Positions 1 through 11,000 of a stretch of DNA of 64,000 nt are shown here, in pieces. Both the position numbers and the translations under genes were made by a program. The DNA lies in assembly GCF_014844055.1 (NCBI RefSeq), contig NZ_CP062167.1, positions 3,509,501 through 3,573,500 of the forward strand. Reading direction: 5' to 3'. Origin of the DNA: Aureimonas sp. OT7 (GTDB taxonomy: Bacteria; Pseudomonadota; Alphaproteobacteria; Rhizobiales; Rhizobiaceae). The notes below the pieces were generated by a model. That model saw only the letters and a list, made by a program, of their open reading frames with translations, did not search any database and had not been told where the DNA came from. Position 1 is the stretch's first letter; every line of letters begins with the position of its first letter.

Positions 1-293
1 GTCCACGGCACCACCACGGACTGGGTGAAGCTGCCGGCCCATTCGACATAGGTCACCGCGACCCGGCCCCACCCGCCGTCCAGAATGGCTCTCTGCACCT
101 CCGGGCTTCGAAAGGCGGCGATATACCCATCCCGCTGGATCGCCTGTTCTGACATATCCATCGACCACGAGACGTCCACCGCGAGCACCAGTTCCACGTC
201 CACATCGACATCCTGCGCCGCGGATGGCACGGCGAAGACGGCGGCGGCGACGGACGCTGCAATAGCAGCGGCGAGGTACGGTCGGCAGCGCAT
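1..293 (-). CDS. DUF1194 (vWA-like) secreted protein, 5' part only
   Basis: The frame opens with ATG at 293 and runs off the left edge, so only about 97 N-terminal residues are present. Residues 1-26 form a signal peptide (MRCRPYLAAAIAASVAAAVF, then a cleavage site near SAAQ). The mature part begins with the ELVLAVDVSWSMD stretch, the DxSxS-type metal-site start of von Willebrand A-like folds, followed by EQAIQRDGYIAAFRSPEVQ and VTYVEWAG, as in DUF1194 proteins. DUF1194 proteins are presumed periplasmic or secreted; their function is not known. The gene follows the aldehyde dehydrogenase on the same strand by 62 bases, with a strong hairpin between them. The remainder lies outside the window. 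Confidence 0.8.
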   Translation of the reverse strand, partial: MRCRPYLAAAIAASVAAAVFAVPSAAQDVDVDVELVLAVDVSWSMDMSEQAIQRDGYIAAFRSPEVQRAILDGGWGRVAVTYVEWAGSFTQSVVVPW

Positions 294-305
294 GCGAGAA
301 AGCGT

Positions 306-326
306 CCCCCCGCTCGAAGCGGGGGG
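306..326 (-). terminator. Strong hairpin between aldehyde dehydrogenase and DUF1194 gene
   Basis: CCCCCCGCT (306-314) and AGCGGGGGG (318-326) are perfectly complementary around a 3-base loop. It lies 30 bases past the dehydrogenase stop and 13 bases before the DUF1194 start. The tail on the minus strand (ACGCTTTCTC) is only moderately T-rich, so it could be a weak terminator or a structure that occludes the ribosome binding site of the next gene. Confidence 0.45.
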
Positions 327-355
327 CAATTCACGAATGCGTGACAGCTTGCGTC

Positions 356-1792
356 CTAGTACAGGGCGTTATGCGTCACGAATTTGGTGGTCAGGTAGGC
401 GTCCATCGATTCCGCCCCGCCCTCCGACCCGTAGCCGGAATCCTTCATGCCGCCGAACGGCGTTTCAGGAAGCGCGAGGCCGAGATGATTGATCGTCATC
501 ATGCCGGCTTCGACGGAATCGGCCAGCGTCTCCACGGTCCGCGCGGACCGCGTGAAGGCATAGCTCGCAAGGCCGAATGGCAGGCGATTGGCTTCTTCGA
601 TCACCTCGTCCACCTTGGCGAAAGGCGTCATCAGCGCCACCGGGCCGAAGGGCTCTTCGTTCATGATGCGCATGGTCCTGTCGACATTGCGCAGGACGGA
701 GGGCTTGTAGAAGGATCCCTTGTTGCCGATCCGCTCGCCGCCGAGCGAAAGCTCGGCCCCATCGCGCACCGCATCGGAGATGAGCTCGTCCACCGCCTGG
801 ACGCGCTTCTCGTTGACGAGAGGGCCCATCTGGGTACCGTCGTCGAGGCCGTTGGCCACCTTCAACGCCGATGCCTTCTCCACGAAGCGGCTGACGAAAT
901 CGTCGTAGATCGATTCCTGGATCAGGAAGCGGGTCGGCGATACGCAGACCTGCCCGGCATTGCGATATTTGGAACCGACCAGCGTTGCGGCGGCACTGTC
1001 CACATCGACGTCGTCGAACACCATCACCGGCGCATGGCCGCCGAGTTCCATCGTGGCGCGCTTCATGTGCTGTCCGGCCAGGGCGGCGAGATGCTTGCCG
1101 ACCGGCACGGATCCGGTAAAGGACACCTTGCGGATAACCGGGTGCGGCACCAGGTGGCCGGAAATCTCGGCTGGCGAGCCATAGACGAGTTGTACGACGC
1201 CGGCCGGAATCCCGGCATCGACGATCGCACGGATCAGGAGCGCCGGAGAGGCCGGCGTCTCTTCCGCCGCCTTGACGATGATGGTGCATCCGGCCGCGAG
1301 GGCCGGCGCCACCTTCTTTACCACCTGGCTGACGGGAAAGTTCCACGGCGTGAAGGCGGCCACCGGGCCCACCGGCTCGCGCAGCACGCGCTGGTTCACG
1401 CCATCGGCGCGCGGCGGGATAAGGCGCCCATAGATACGGCGCGCCTCCTCGGCAGACCATTCCAGCACGTCGGCGCAGGAGAGCACCTCGCCCTTCGCCT
1501 CGGCAAGCGGCTTGCCCTGTTCGGTCGTGAGGGTCCGGGCAATGTCGTCGGCGCGTTCGCGGACGATCTCCGCCGCACGCCGCAACAGCCGCGACCGTTC
1601 TACGGCTGGCACCTTGCGCCAGGTCCTGAACGCCGAATCGGACGCGGCAAGGGCCCTGTCCAGATCGGACGTGGCGGCCTTGGCCACCGTTCCGATGACG
1701 TCACCGGTTGCCGGATTGACGACTTCGATCGAGTCGCCCCCCTCGCCGTTGACCCATTCGCCGGCGATCAGAAGCTGCGTATGCGGATACAT
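356..1792 (-). CDS. NAD(P)-dependent succinate-semialdehyde-type aldehyde dehydrogenase
   Basis: This is a 478-residue ALDH superfamily protein of normal family length. It would oxidise an aldehyde, most likely succinate semialdehyde, to the acid using NAD(P)+ in the cytosol. Visible motifs are PWNFPV near 150, FTGS at 225-228, MELGG with the general base Glu249 and GQVCVSPTR with the catalytic Cys283, followed by NEEPFGP and the C-terminal [11 protein letters not shown]. The N-terminus [13 protein letters not shown] matches family starts, so 1792 is preferred over an in-frame start at 1858. No GABA transaminase or other pathway partner is adjacent, so the substrate is inferred from overall similarity to the GabD-like branch. 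A related semialdehyde is possible. Confidence 0.85.
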   Translation of the reverse strand: MYPHTQLLIAGEWVNGEGGDSIEVVNPATGDVIGTVAKAATSDLDRALAASDSAFRTWRKVPAVERSRLLRRAAEIVRERADDIARTLTTEQGKPLAEAKGEVLSCADVLEWSAEEARRIYGRLIPPRADGVNQRVLREPVGPVAAFTPWNFPVSQVVKKVAPALAAGCTIIVKAAEETPASPALLIRAIVDAGIPAGVVQLVYGSPAEISGHLVPHPVIRKVSFTGSVPVGKHLAALAGQHMKRATMELGGHAPVMVFDDVDVDSAAATLVGSKYRNAGQVCVSPTRFLIQESIYDDFVSRFVEKASALKVANGLDDGTQMGPLVNEKRVQAVDELISDAVRDGAELSLGGERIGNKGSFYKPSVLRNVDRTMRIMNEEPFGPVALMTPFAKVDEVIEEANRLPFGLASYAFTRSARTVETLADSVEAGMMTINHLGLALPETPFGGMKDSGYGSEGGAESMDAYLTTKFVTHNALY

Positions 1793-2018
1793 TTGAGAAA
1801 CCCCATCAATCTGGCCTGTCGCCAGGCCGTGTCTGGCAGTTCCCATATAGACACGCACGCCATCGCTTCACACCCTTTTCGCCCTGAAACGGACCGTTTC
1901 GAGGAAGTCCGGGCCGCATTCTGAAAAAAGTGCAGCGAAGCTCTGGACACCGCCGCCCTCAGCCACTAGAAACCCGCTCGTGAGCACGGGCCAACCGGCT
2001 CACAGCGCGAAGGCGCTC

Positions 2019-2094
<76 letters not shown>

Positions 2095-2215
2095 TTTTCC
2101 TTGAATGAAATGAACACGTTAGACGAACGATGGCGAACCGGGGTTAGACCGGGACGCCTTGGTTTGCAGCCAGTTTGCAGAAATCGTTCTAGCTGTGTTC
2201 TCGGACGGCATAAAG

Positions 2216-2239
2216 AAAGCCCCGCTTAGGCGGGGCTTT
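2216..2239. terminator. Bidirectional intrinsic terminator
   Basis: AAAGCCCCGC (2216-2225) and GCGGGGCTTT (2230-2239) form a perfect 10-bp stem with a TTAG loop. T-rich tails follow in both directions (TTTTGTTC on plus, CTTTCTTTAT on minus). It overlaps the stop codon of the small minus-strand gene and would also stop read-through from tRNA-Lys. Confidence 0.85.
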
Positions 2240-2513
2240 TGTTCGTCTTGGAGGTTATTTTGGCTGCCCGGATTGCATCTCGCTTCTTGCGCTTCTCAAG
2301 CTTGCGATAAAGCCAGACCCCCTCTGTTTTCTCTCCGCAGTTTGGGCATCGGTACGGCCGATTGACGGCAGCAAGACAGAACCAAACGATGAGCCAAAGA
2401 CCGCCCGTGAGCACTGTAAGCACCAAGTGCAAAAAGTGGTTTGGCGTGTTTTTCTCGCCGAGAACCAGCCTGTCCTCGGCGGCACAATACCTCTGCTCCT
2501 TCTTGATACCCAT
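2226..2513 (-). CDS. Small membrane protein with a CPxCG zinc-ribbon knuckle
   Basis: This 95-residue protein is preceded by a very good ribosome binding site (AGGAGGG, 6 bases before the ATG), which supports a real gene. One hydrophobic segment (about residues 26-50, HLVLTVLTGGLWLIVWFCLA) is followed directly by YRCPNCGEKT, one Cys pair of a zinc ribbon, and a very basic tail (KLEKRKKRD...). Short proteins with an LTGGLWLIVW helix next to a CPNCG motif occur in bacteria and phages, generally without assigned function. It ends inside a bidirectional terminator, so it is a single-gene unit transcribed toward tRNA-Lys. Its function is unknown. Confidence 0.7.
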   Translation of the reverse strand: MGIKKEQRYCAAEDRLVLGEKNTPNHFLHLVLTVLTGGLWLIVWFCLAAVNRPYRCPNCGEKTEGVWLYRKLEKRKKRDAIRAAKITSKTNKSPA

Positions 2514-3103
2514 TTTCGCCCTCCTCTACCTGCACCGATAGATGAATTCCCACTGCGGAGGGAATATCTCCTCGCGAGTCTCTATCGCACAGGTGCGACC
2601 CGTCCCCTTTAGGAAGTTTAGCCCTCGCACGCTACCGTCAGTTTCGCCGGCCACTCTCGACCCTCTTGCCCATGCTTTGGAATTTCCGGGCCCGAACGGC
2701 GAGCCTGGTATCGAGGCCCGCAATCGCCGATGAGATCGCCGCGCCCCCGTGTGACGTCGTTTCCGCATTGCGATCCATGCGAGCGTTGAAGGTCGCATAC
2801 ATATCGTCGATGCACCCGTCGATGCCGCCGTGTCGCGTCCCCGTCGGCACCGTCACGCCCCGAGATAGACGCCCTGAAAGCCGGCAGGCGATCCTTGCTG
2901 GTCTCTTCGGGGAAACTGGCGAAGCTCTAGAACAGACTGCGAAAGGGCTTATCGGAACCGCCAGATGAACGTTTGGCCGGCCACTGACATACAGTCCGCA
3001 CCTGGACCCCGGCGAGCGAACCATCGCTTCAACTGATCGTTATCAGGTTTTACGCGTGCAGCCGACGTGGTGCTGGCGGCCGCATATCGAAGGTAACGAT
3101 ACG
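2514..3103. other. 590 bases without a convincing gene
   Basis: Open frames up to 128 codons exist on both strands here, but none has a recognisable domain, a good ribosome binding site or a convincing protein-like composition. The stretch looks less GC-rich than its surroundings. The last 90 bases hold a possible EcfG-type promoter for the next gene. A short inverted repeat, CTGAT/ATCAG, lies at 3033-3046. Confidence 0.5.
3017..3041 (+). promoter_or_regulatory. Possible EcfG (general stress sigma factor) promoter
   Basis: CGAAC (3017-3021), a 16-base spacer and CGTT (3038-3041) match the alphaproteobacterial EcfG consensus GGAAC-N16/17-CGTT with one mismatch in the -35 element. It lies about 60 bases before the start of the PhnA-like gene. 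The match is suggestive only; four-base -10 elements recur by chance. Confidence 0.35.
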
Positions 3104-4018
3104 ATGAGCGATCCTACTCGACCGAGGCCAGCAGGTGTTGACGCGGCTCATACCTCCCCGTCCGTTGTGGACGACGCGCATGCAATCATGATCAACAAGG
3201 TGTCCTGGGGAGCGATCTTTTCTGGTGTCGCCCTTGCGCTGATCGTACAGGTCTTACTTACGATGCTGGGGGTCGGTATCGGCGTAGCGACGCTGGACCC
3301 CGGAACAGGCGACAATCCTGCAGCTTCGACGTTCTCCATCGCGGCCGGAATTTGGTACGTAGTTTCCGGCCTGATTGCTGCGTTTGCCGGGGGGTATGTT
3401 TCGGCCCGAATGTCCGGCAAGACCGTCCCAACGTCGGGCGCTCTGCATGGGCTCACCACCTGGGCCGTAACGACGCTCCTGGTGTTGTACTTTCTGACAA
3501 GCTCGGTCGGGGCTCTCGTGGGCGGCGTATTCAGCGGCGTGTCAAGCGCCATCGGCGGCGTCGGCTCGACGATCGCGGAGACCGCCAGTCCTGCACTTCA
3601 GGACGTAAATCCCCTCGACGCCATCGAAGGGCAGGTTGCTGCTACCGGTACCGATCCTGAAGCACTCCAGGCGAACGCAGTGAATGCGATGCGCGCTCTG
3701 GCAACGAGCGGACCCGACGGGGCTGATCAAGCACGGCAGGAAGCCGCTGAAGCGCTTGCCCAGGCACGGTCGATTCCCCTTGACCAAGCCCAGCAGCAGG
3801 TTGCCCAGATCGAGCAGCGGTATCGCGATACCGTCGCGAGGGCGCAACAGGCCGCCACTGAAGCCGCGGACGCTGCCGCGGCCAGTGTGGCAACTGGAGC
3901 GATCCTGGCGTTTGTCGCCCTGGTACTGGGTGCCGGCGCCGGCTGGCTCGGTGGCCGATCGGGGGTTGTCCATCCCGCATATGCCGACAGGGTCGTACCC
4001 ACCCGTCGCCAACCTTGA
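3104..4018 (+). CDS. PhnA-like integral membrane protein
   Basis: The 304-residue product starts at ATG 3104, preceded by AAGGTAAC at a good distance. After a polar N-terminus come hydrophobic segments near residues 29-52 (WGAIFSGVALALIVQVLLTM...), 75-95 and 110-135. A long Ala/Gln-rich, probably helical region follows (about 150-255, DQARQEAAEALAQAR...), then a last membrane segment with GAGAGWLGGR. The opening block WGAIFSGVALALIVQ...GVGIGVATLDP...AAGIWYVVSGLIAAFAGGY is typical of proteins annotated as PhnA-like in rhizobia. They are not phosphonate enzymes and their role is unknown. They are often found among envelope or stress genes, which would fit the possible EcfG promoter upstream. 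Confidence 0.75.
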   Translation: MSDPTRPRPAGVDAAHTSPSVVDDAHAIMINKVSWGAIFSGVALALIVQVLLTMLGVGIGVATLDPGTGDNPAASTFSIAAGIWYVVSGLIAAFAGGYVSARMSGKTVPTSGALHGLTTWAVTTLLVLYFLTSSVGALVGGVFSGVSSAIGGVGSTIAETASPALQDVNPLDAIEGQVAATGTDPEALQANAVNAMRALATSGPDGADQARQEAAEALAQARSIPLDQAQQQVAQIEQRYRDTVARAQQAATEAADAAAASVATGAILAFVALVLGAGAGWLGGRSGVVHPAYADRVVPTRRQP

Positions 4019-4050
4019 TCATCGGATGGGCTGAGTCAGCATGGCTGTTT

Positions 4051-4074
4051 GGCGCCGGCATGGATGTCGGCGCC
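4051..4074 (+). terminator. Hairpin after the PhnA-like gene
   Basis: GGCGCCG (4051-4057) and CGGCGCC (4068-4074) pair around a 10-base loop, flanked by TTT and AAA that nearly extend the stem. No T-run follows on the plus strand, so this is only a possible terminator or RNA-stabilising structure. Confidence 0.3.
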
Positions 4075-4129
4075 CAAAATGGTGACCACGACCAGTACCT
4101 GCATGGCCCTGATGTCACAGGAGACCGGT

Positions 4130-4733
4130 ATGACAGCCGAATTCATCATTGTCGTCGTAACGGTTATCCTCATCCCGGGCGTGGACCAGTTGATGGTACT
4201 GCGCAATACGCTTGCAAGAGGACGCTCCGCCGGGGTCGCGACTGCGCTCGGGATCGGTACGGCCTCGTCCATGCAGGCGATCCTGGTTTCTGTCGGTGTC
4301 GGTTCCGTGATCGTTGCAGTCCAACCGCTGTTCGAGGCGATCAGGTGGCTTGGGGTCGCATACCTTCTCTGGCTGGGCGCAAGCGATACGGTCCGCCGTA
4401 AAGGGGGTCTATCCCCGGAACGACGAAGGAGAATCCGGGGTGCCCCTCCGTGGTTTTCGGGACGGCCTGTTGTGCAACATCACGAATCCGAAGATCCTGG
4501 TTTTCTATCTCGCGCTGCTGCCACAGTTTGTCGGACCTTCGGCCCCCATTGCACACTGGGTTCTTTTTGCGATGACCTTGCCGGCGCTTGGAACGCTCTG
4601 GCTTGTCGGGATGGCACTGGCTTTCGATTTGGCGCGCACTCTCCTCCTGCGCCGGACGGTACGACGTGTCATCGATGGCGCAAGTGGATTTCTGTTGATT
4701 GCATTCGGCCTTCGACTGGCGCGTGAACCTTGA
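4130..4733 (+). pseudogene. LysE/RhtB-family amino acid exporter, frameshifted
   Basis: The reading begins at ATG 4130 (MTAEFIIVVVTVILIPGVDQLMVLRNTLARG), after an AGGAGACC ribosome binding site, and shows the family's N-terminal block through YLLWLGAS (near 4385). The second half (GVPLRGFRDGLLCNITNPKILVFYLALLPQFV...GLRLAREP) is in the next frame, ending at 4733. The switch falls between about 4385 and 4440, near a GGGGG run at 4398-4402. Joined together, the halves give a normal-length protein of about 200 residues. Both halves are well conserved, so the shift is recent or a sequencing error. An intact product would export amino acids or homoserine-like compounds. An intact LysE-family gene is present at 19320-19913. 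Confidence 0.75.
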
Positions 4734-4962
4734 GACAGGTGCAGCGTAAGCTTCGATCGGCGACGTCGCGTTTCAGAGAGTCGCTCGTGGCCCATCCAAC
4801 GACGCGGCGGACGAAGAGGGCTAGGACGACAGCGAGGTAAGTCGGCCTTGCGCCGCGAAAGTCCCCGCCCCTTCACTGACACTATCCCGCCACCTTGCAC
4901 GACGATAGCGACCGGCCCGCATGTGATGAGCATTCGGCCTGCGGTTGCAGGACCTTGGGCTG

Positions 4963-5001
4963 AGTAAAAGGAAAGCGCGAACCGGAGGCCGATTCGCGCT
5001 T
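4963..5001 (-). terminator. Intrinsic terminator of the giant modular gene
   Basis: On the minus strand AAGCGCGAA and TTCGCGCTT (plus 4993-5001 and 4973-4981) form a perfect 9-bp stem with an 11-base loop, followed by TCCTTTTAC. It lies 64 bases past the stop codon. Confidence 0.65.
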
Positions 5002-5033
5002 CATGATTGCTTCGATCCCTTGGATCGTCACCT

Positions 5034-5052
5034 GGCATGCACAGCGCATGCC
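5034..5052 (-). other. Perfect 7-bp hairpin just after the giant gene
   Basis: GGCATGC (5034-5040) and GCATGCC (5046-5052) enclose ACAGC. There is no T-run. It could protect the mRNA 3' end or be chance. Confidence 0.3.
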
Positions 5053-5065
5053 GGGACGGCGATAC

Positions 5066-8000
5066 CTAGAGATTGTTGAATATGTTGGAGTAATTGTAGT
5101 TGGTTTCCTGATAGGGATTGAGCAGCCCGATGCCGGAGATGTGCGGGTTTTCCTTGGCGAATGCGTAGATCTGCTGTGCATCGTCAATCGAGAACGTGCC
5201 CCCGCCGCCATTGGCGCCGGCTCGTACCAGGATACCGACCTTGGTATCGGTGTAACCGACAGCGTCGAGCTTCTGGATGGCGTCAAGCGCGACATCGATG
5301 GCCGTTCGGCCCATGTCGATCCCGCTTCCCGAGCCCCAGTAGTCCGCGGCCAGGATGTTCAGCACATCCAGCTTGACACCGGTCCCATGCGCCGCCTGCA
5401 ACATCTGGAACGCACCCGCCGTGAGGCCGGTCGTCGACGTTTCGACGGTGTAGGAGATGTGCAGTGCATCGTTCTTCTGGTTGTCGAGATCCCGAAGGGC
5501 GAGATCGCGGACCGTATGTTTGCTCGCATTCGTCGCGTAGGCGCTGAGGTCGGAATTCCAGAAGGTGAAATCGACGTAGTCGGTATTATATCGACTTGTC
5601 AGGGCTGACAGCTGGGGCAATAGAGCCGATGAGGTTGGATATCCGAGGGCCAAGTCGCTGGTGCTGTCGGAGGTATCCCGTGCGAACGACAGAATAACCG
5701 GTTTCCCCCCAGAGCTTGCGTATTCGTTGATCTGACCCTGCCCGGTGGTATTCCCGGTTCCGGCTGCACCGTAGTTCATCCATCTATCCTGGCCGCCGAC
5801 ACCGATCAGTGAGGAGTTGCCCCCGGCCCAGACAATCGAGTTGCTCATGTTCTCCACATGGTTGTGGATGTAACTCGTGGACATGGACGAAGAATGGCCG
5901 ATGAAGTTCGTGACGTCGGTATCGGTCCGGCTGACATCCGCCACGATCGTGTAGGTCTGCGCGATGTCCGGCACCGGGCTGGAGCGCGTGATGACCGATA
6001 GCGGCGTAGAAGCGACCGACGATCCGGTCTCGTCCTTGGCCACAACCGTTACGGCATAGGTATGCGCCGCCGTCAGCCCCGTCAGCGAGAACTGCGTGTC
6101 GGTTGCGCTGCCGACCTTCGTACCGTCGACGAAGATGTCGTAGCCCGACACCGTCCCGGTGCCCGGTATGAGCGCCTTGTCCCACATGACGAAGGCGCCC
6201 GTCTGGCTGATGCCCGTTGCATAAAGGCGCGTCGGCGCGTTCGGCACCGCCGGATCGGAATAGAGGGGCCCGACAAGCGTCCACTCCGAACTGGCCGAAG
6301 GGGGCGTGTAGTCGCTGGGATACCATTTCGTCTTGTAGACCTGTCCCTCATAGCTCGCATACAGGCCGCCGCTCGTGTAGGCGCCGACCGCATCCGTCCA
6401 GGGCTTTACGAAGGCGTACTTCTGGACGATCACCGATTCCGTCGCCGACGTGCCGCCGATATTGCCCGCCAGATCACGCACCTTGGCGGTCAGGGCGATC
6501 GTCGTGTTGGATTCCGTGGCAAGGCCGAGGTCCGCCGCATAGAGGCTGACCGACGTCTGGGTCGTTCCGGCGAGCATGGTGACGGTACGGATCAGCGCGC
6601 CGTCCTTGTAGATGTCGAGCTTGGAGCCGGCAGATGCCGCGCCATGCGAGAAGGAAACAGGGATGCCTTCGGCACCCTCGCCACCAACGACCTTATGATC
6701 GCTGCTGACTGCCGCGATCACCGGAGCCGTTGGGGCCACGGTGTCGACGATCACGTGATGGAGGACACTCCTGGTTCCCTCCACACCATTGGAGACCAGG
6801 GATGCGGCAAAGGTGTAGTCGCCGTCGATCGAGCCGAAGTCGCTTCCGCTGATACTGACCGTCGTCTGGTTCGATCCGGCCGATGCCGCGACGGACTTGA
6901 TCAGGACGCCGTCGCGGTAGAGCTTCACGACCGAGTTGGCCACTGCTGCGGCATGATTGACCGTGAAGGATACGCCGCCGGTCTTTTCGGCCGCGTTGAC
7001 AATATCGTCGGACGACAAGGCGTTGACGATCGTCAGCCCCGAGTGGGTATCATAGCCCGCACCGGCATCGGTGATGCCTTCGAAGATCGTGGTGAACCCG
7101 TATGGGTCCTGCGTGATCCCGCTGCCGCCCACGGTCAACTGACCTGGCGTACCGGTTTCATCGCGGCCGAGCGACCAGATGCCCAGGGATGCGACATCCG
7201 GATTGTCCTTGGCGAATGCCAGGAGTTCCTGCGCATCCTGGAGTGTGAAGATCTCGGTCTGGACGTCGTTGATGCCGATCATCGGCGTGATGCCGACCTT
7301 GGCATCGAGTCCGATCTGCCGCAACTGCGCGATGGTGTTGCGGGCGGCGTCGATGGCGTTGCGCCCCTGGTCGCCGCGATGGCCCCAGTCCCCCGCCCCA
7401 TAATCCATGGCCATGATGTTGACGACATCCAGATCGAGGCCGTGGTCCTTGACCATCTGCATCAGGGCGACGGCGTTCGGCAGCATGCCGTCCGGCGTGA
7501 TCGGGATCGTGTAGGAGATCGTCACGTCGGGGTTGGCGGCCTTGATGGCCTTCAGCGCCTCGATCCGGTTCAGGTGCGTCTGGTCCAGATAGGCCTGGTG
7601 GTAGAAGCCGTGATATCCGCCGGACTCGACCGAATTCAGCGACGCGCCTTCGATGTCGATGTCGAGATGCTTGACCCCATAGGTGTCGAGTACGGACTGG
7701 TACATGGCGGTGAGCGCCTGCACATTGGTCACGAACAGGGCCGGCTCGCTGCCGGAGAAACCGCCGAGACCGATCGTGACGTCGATGCCCCTGCCCTGCA
7801 GTTGCTGGATCAGCGCCTTGATCGTGGTGCTGCCGTTCGCCGTCTTGTCGTCCGGGAAGATCGACAGGTTGCCTTCACCCCAACGCAGACCATGGGTGAC
7901 GCCTGTCGGGTTGCCGTTCGCGTCCACGGCTGCCGGCGTGTCGGAATCCACCCATCCGTCCGGCTTGAGCACCAGGAACGCGAGGGTCACGTGCTTGGCG

Positions 8001-11000
8001 TTGCTCGTGGTCAGCGCTTCCAACTGGCCCTGCGACTTGCCAAGCCCCATGTCGATATAGGGGGAGTAGTACTGGGCGATGTCCCACAACGGATAGGCGG
8101 TCGTTTGAACCGAAACGCTTTCCGCGACCTGCGTTTCCGTTCCATTTTCTACGACATGAACCGAGAATTGGTAGGCAGTCGACGCCGTCAGGCCGGTGAC
8201 CTTATAGGACAGGTTCGAGGTGGTCGTGAGTAGATCGGTGCCCTTGTAGATCTTGTAGGTCACCGCAGCACCGCTGCTGCTTGCCGCGTGCGCATCCCAC
8301 ATCAGCATGACCGAGGTGTCGGCCAACGCGGTCGGCAGGATACGCAAGTCCCCCACCTGCGGCTGCGGATTCGTCGGCAGCGTTTCCACCACTTCCCAGG
8401 GGTCCGAGGAAGGGTCGCTGATCGTGCCGGGCTCCTCGCCAAGGGAAGCGTACCACTTCGTGCGATACACCACCCCGTCATGCAGGACGTAGAACGGCTG
8501 GCTGCCCTGCACCGTGGAATTGTACGGATAGTTCTTGCCGGCGTCCCAGTTCTGCAGCGTTGCGTATTTGGAGACGGCAACGGTATGCCCGGCGCTGGCG
8601 GCCGAGGCATTGCCGGCCGCGTCGATGAGCTGAACCGTGTAGGACGGCGTGGCGGCAGTGCCGACCGTCCCCCAGTCGCTGCCATAGAGCATGACCTGCG
8701 TCTGGGTCGAGTCCGTTGCCAGCGTCACCGTCTTGACCAGAACCCCGTCGCGGAAAATCCGCGCCTTCGTCCCGGCATCGGCGACGGCATGCGTGAAGGT
8801 GAAGGCAAGGCCATTGCTTGCCTCCTGCGACCCCACCGCATCGTCACCGGCCTGCTGGCCGACCACCGGCGCTGTGGGCGCGGTCTTGTCCACGGTCACC
8901 GCACGCGGAGCGCTGGTCGACAGGGTAGCGCCACTGCCGTTGACCACGCGGACGGAGAACATATGAACGCCTTCCGCGCCCCAGTCCGCGCCGCTCAACG
9001 CCACATCGCGCGATGTGGCGCCTGCGGTGAGCGCCAGCGTCTTGACGACGATGCCGTCGCGGATCACCTGAAGCTGGGACCCGGCAACGGCCGCCGGGAA
9101 GTTGGCGGTCACCTGGGTCGTTGCCGTGCTTTCGGCGGTACCGACCATATCGTTGCCGGAGACCACGCCCAGAACGGTCAGGCCGCTGGCCGGATTGTAG
9201 CCCGCGCCCACATTGGAAAGCTGGTTGAAGATGCCCGAGAACTCATAGTGCGTCTGGTCGACGATCGCACTGCCGTTGGGGATGACATCGTCCTGCGTGA
9301 AACCGTTGGAGCCTGGATCGCTCGGAAGGTCGCGGCCAAGCGACCAGATGCCGAGGGACGCGATATCGGGATTGTCCTTCGCGAATTCGAGCAGTTCGCG
9401 CGCATCCTCGAGCGTGAACACCTCACTGATCACGTCATTGATGCCGATCATCGGCGTAACGCCGACCTTCGTGGCCAACCCCAGTCCCCGCAACTGGGCA
9501 ATGGTATTCTGGGCCGCCTCGACGGCGTTGCGTCCCTGATCCGGATCGCCCGTACCGTAATCCATGGCCATGATATTCAGGACATCGAGGCCGAAACCCT
9601 CGTCCTTGACCATCTGCATCAGGGCGACGGCATTCGGCAGCAATCCTGATGGCAGGACCGGCAGGGTGAAGGAGATCGACACATCCGGGTTCGCCTCCTT
9701 GATGGCCTTGAGCGCCTCGATGCGATTGAGGTGGGTCTGGTCGAGATAGGATTGCGGATAGAAGCCGTGATACCCCCCGGATTCCAGGGAGTTCAGCGAC
9801 GCGCCCTCGATATCGATATCGAGGTGCTTGATGCCGTATTCGTCGATGATCGACTGGTAGATCGCCGTCAGCTTTTCGACATCCGTCTCGTAAAGCGCAG
9901 GCTCGCTTCCGGAAAAGCCGCCGAGTGCGATGGTGACGTCGATATTCTTGCTCTGCAGCTCGGCGATCATCGCCTTCACGGAAACGGTCTCGGTGATCAT
10001 GTCCGACGGGAAGATCGTGGTATTCGACTCGCCCCACCGCAGGCCGTCGGTATTACCGGTCGGAACACCGGTGCCATCGACCTGGGACGCATGGTCGGCG
10101 TCGATCCAACCCTCGGGCTTCAGGATCAGGAAGCCGAGAGTGACGGCCTTGAGCCCGGACTGCTCGATGACCTTGAGATGGTTGTTATAGGTGACCGGAC
10201 CGATTCCGACATCGATATAGGGGGAATAGACCTGCGGGATGTCCCACCAGCCGGACGCCGTCGTATGGAATGCGATCTGCTCGCCAAGGTTGGTTTGTAC
10301 GCCCTGCTCGACGACCTTCACCGACAGCACGTAATCCGTCGAGGCCGTCAGCCCCTCGACCTTGTAGGCAAGGTCCGTCGTCTCCCCCAACAGCGTGCTA
10401 CCGTTGAAGATCCGGTAGGCGACGGTGTGCCCCGCCTGCGCCGGTGTGTAACGATCCCATACCAGGAGGGCCGACTGGTCGCGCACGGCCGCGGCAGAGA
10501 TATCGAGTAGCGATGTGGCCGGTTCCACCGTGACGGTGCGGGCCGCGCTCTGCACGGTGACGTTGCCTGCTGCATCCACCAGGCTGACCGTAAAGGCGTG
10601 AGAACCGTCGCTGCCCCAATCGGACTCGCTGAATGAAACGGCCGTCGATGTGGAGCCGGCGGCGACCGCCACGCTTTTCACCAGGACGCCGTCCCGGTAG
10701 AAGTTGAGGCTTTCTCCGGTTTCTGCCGCGGCATGCGTTACGATGGCGTCGGCGGACTGCTGGCGCTCGACCGCCGTGACGGTGTCGTCACCGGCAATCA
10801 CGCCCAATGCCAGCGATGCCGCATCCGGAGCGGTATAGTCGACGAGCACCTGACGCGCAGCCGTCGACCGGATGACCGAAGCCGGGCTGACGAGATGGGC
10901 GCTGAAGCTGTGCGTGCCCTCGGTGCCCCAATCGGCATCCGTCACCTGGATCGCCGTCGAGGTAGACCCGGAGGACACCGAAACGGTCTTGACCAAGGTC

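Larger units (their letters stand above)
4734..5065. other. 332-base gap holding the giant gene's 3' hairpins
   Basis: No gene is seen. On the minus strand, downstream of the giant gene, there are two hairpins (5034-5052 and 4963-5001); the second has a T-rich tail. Open frames in this stretch have no recognisable features. Confidence 0.6.

Noticed and set aside
2638..3024. A 128-codon minus-strand frame, and a 100-codon plus-strand frame at 2666-2968.
   Set aside because: They overlap each other, lack ribosome binding sites and show no family features.
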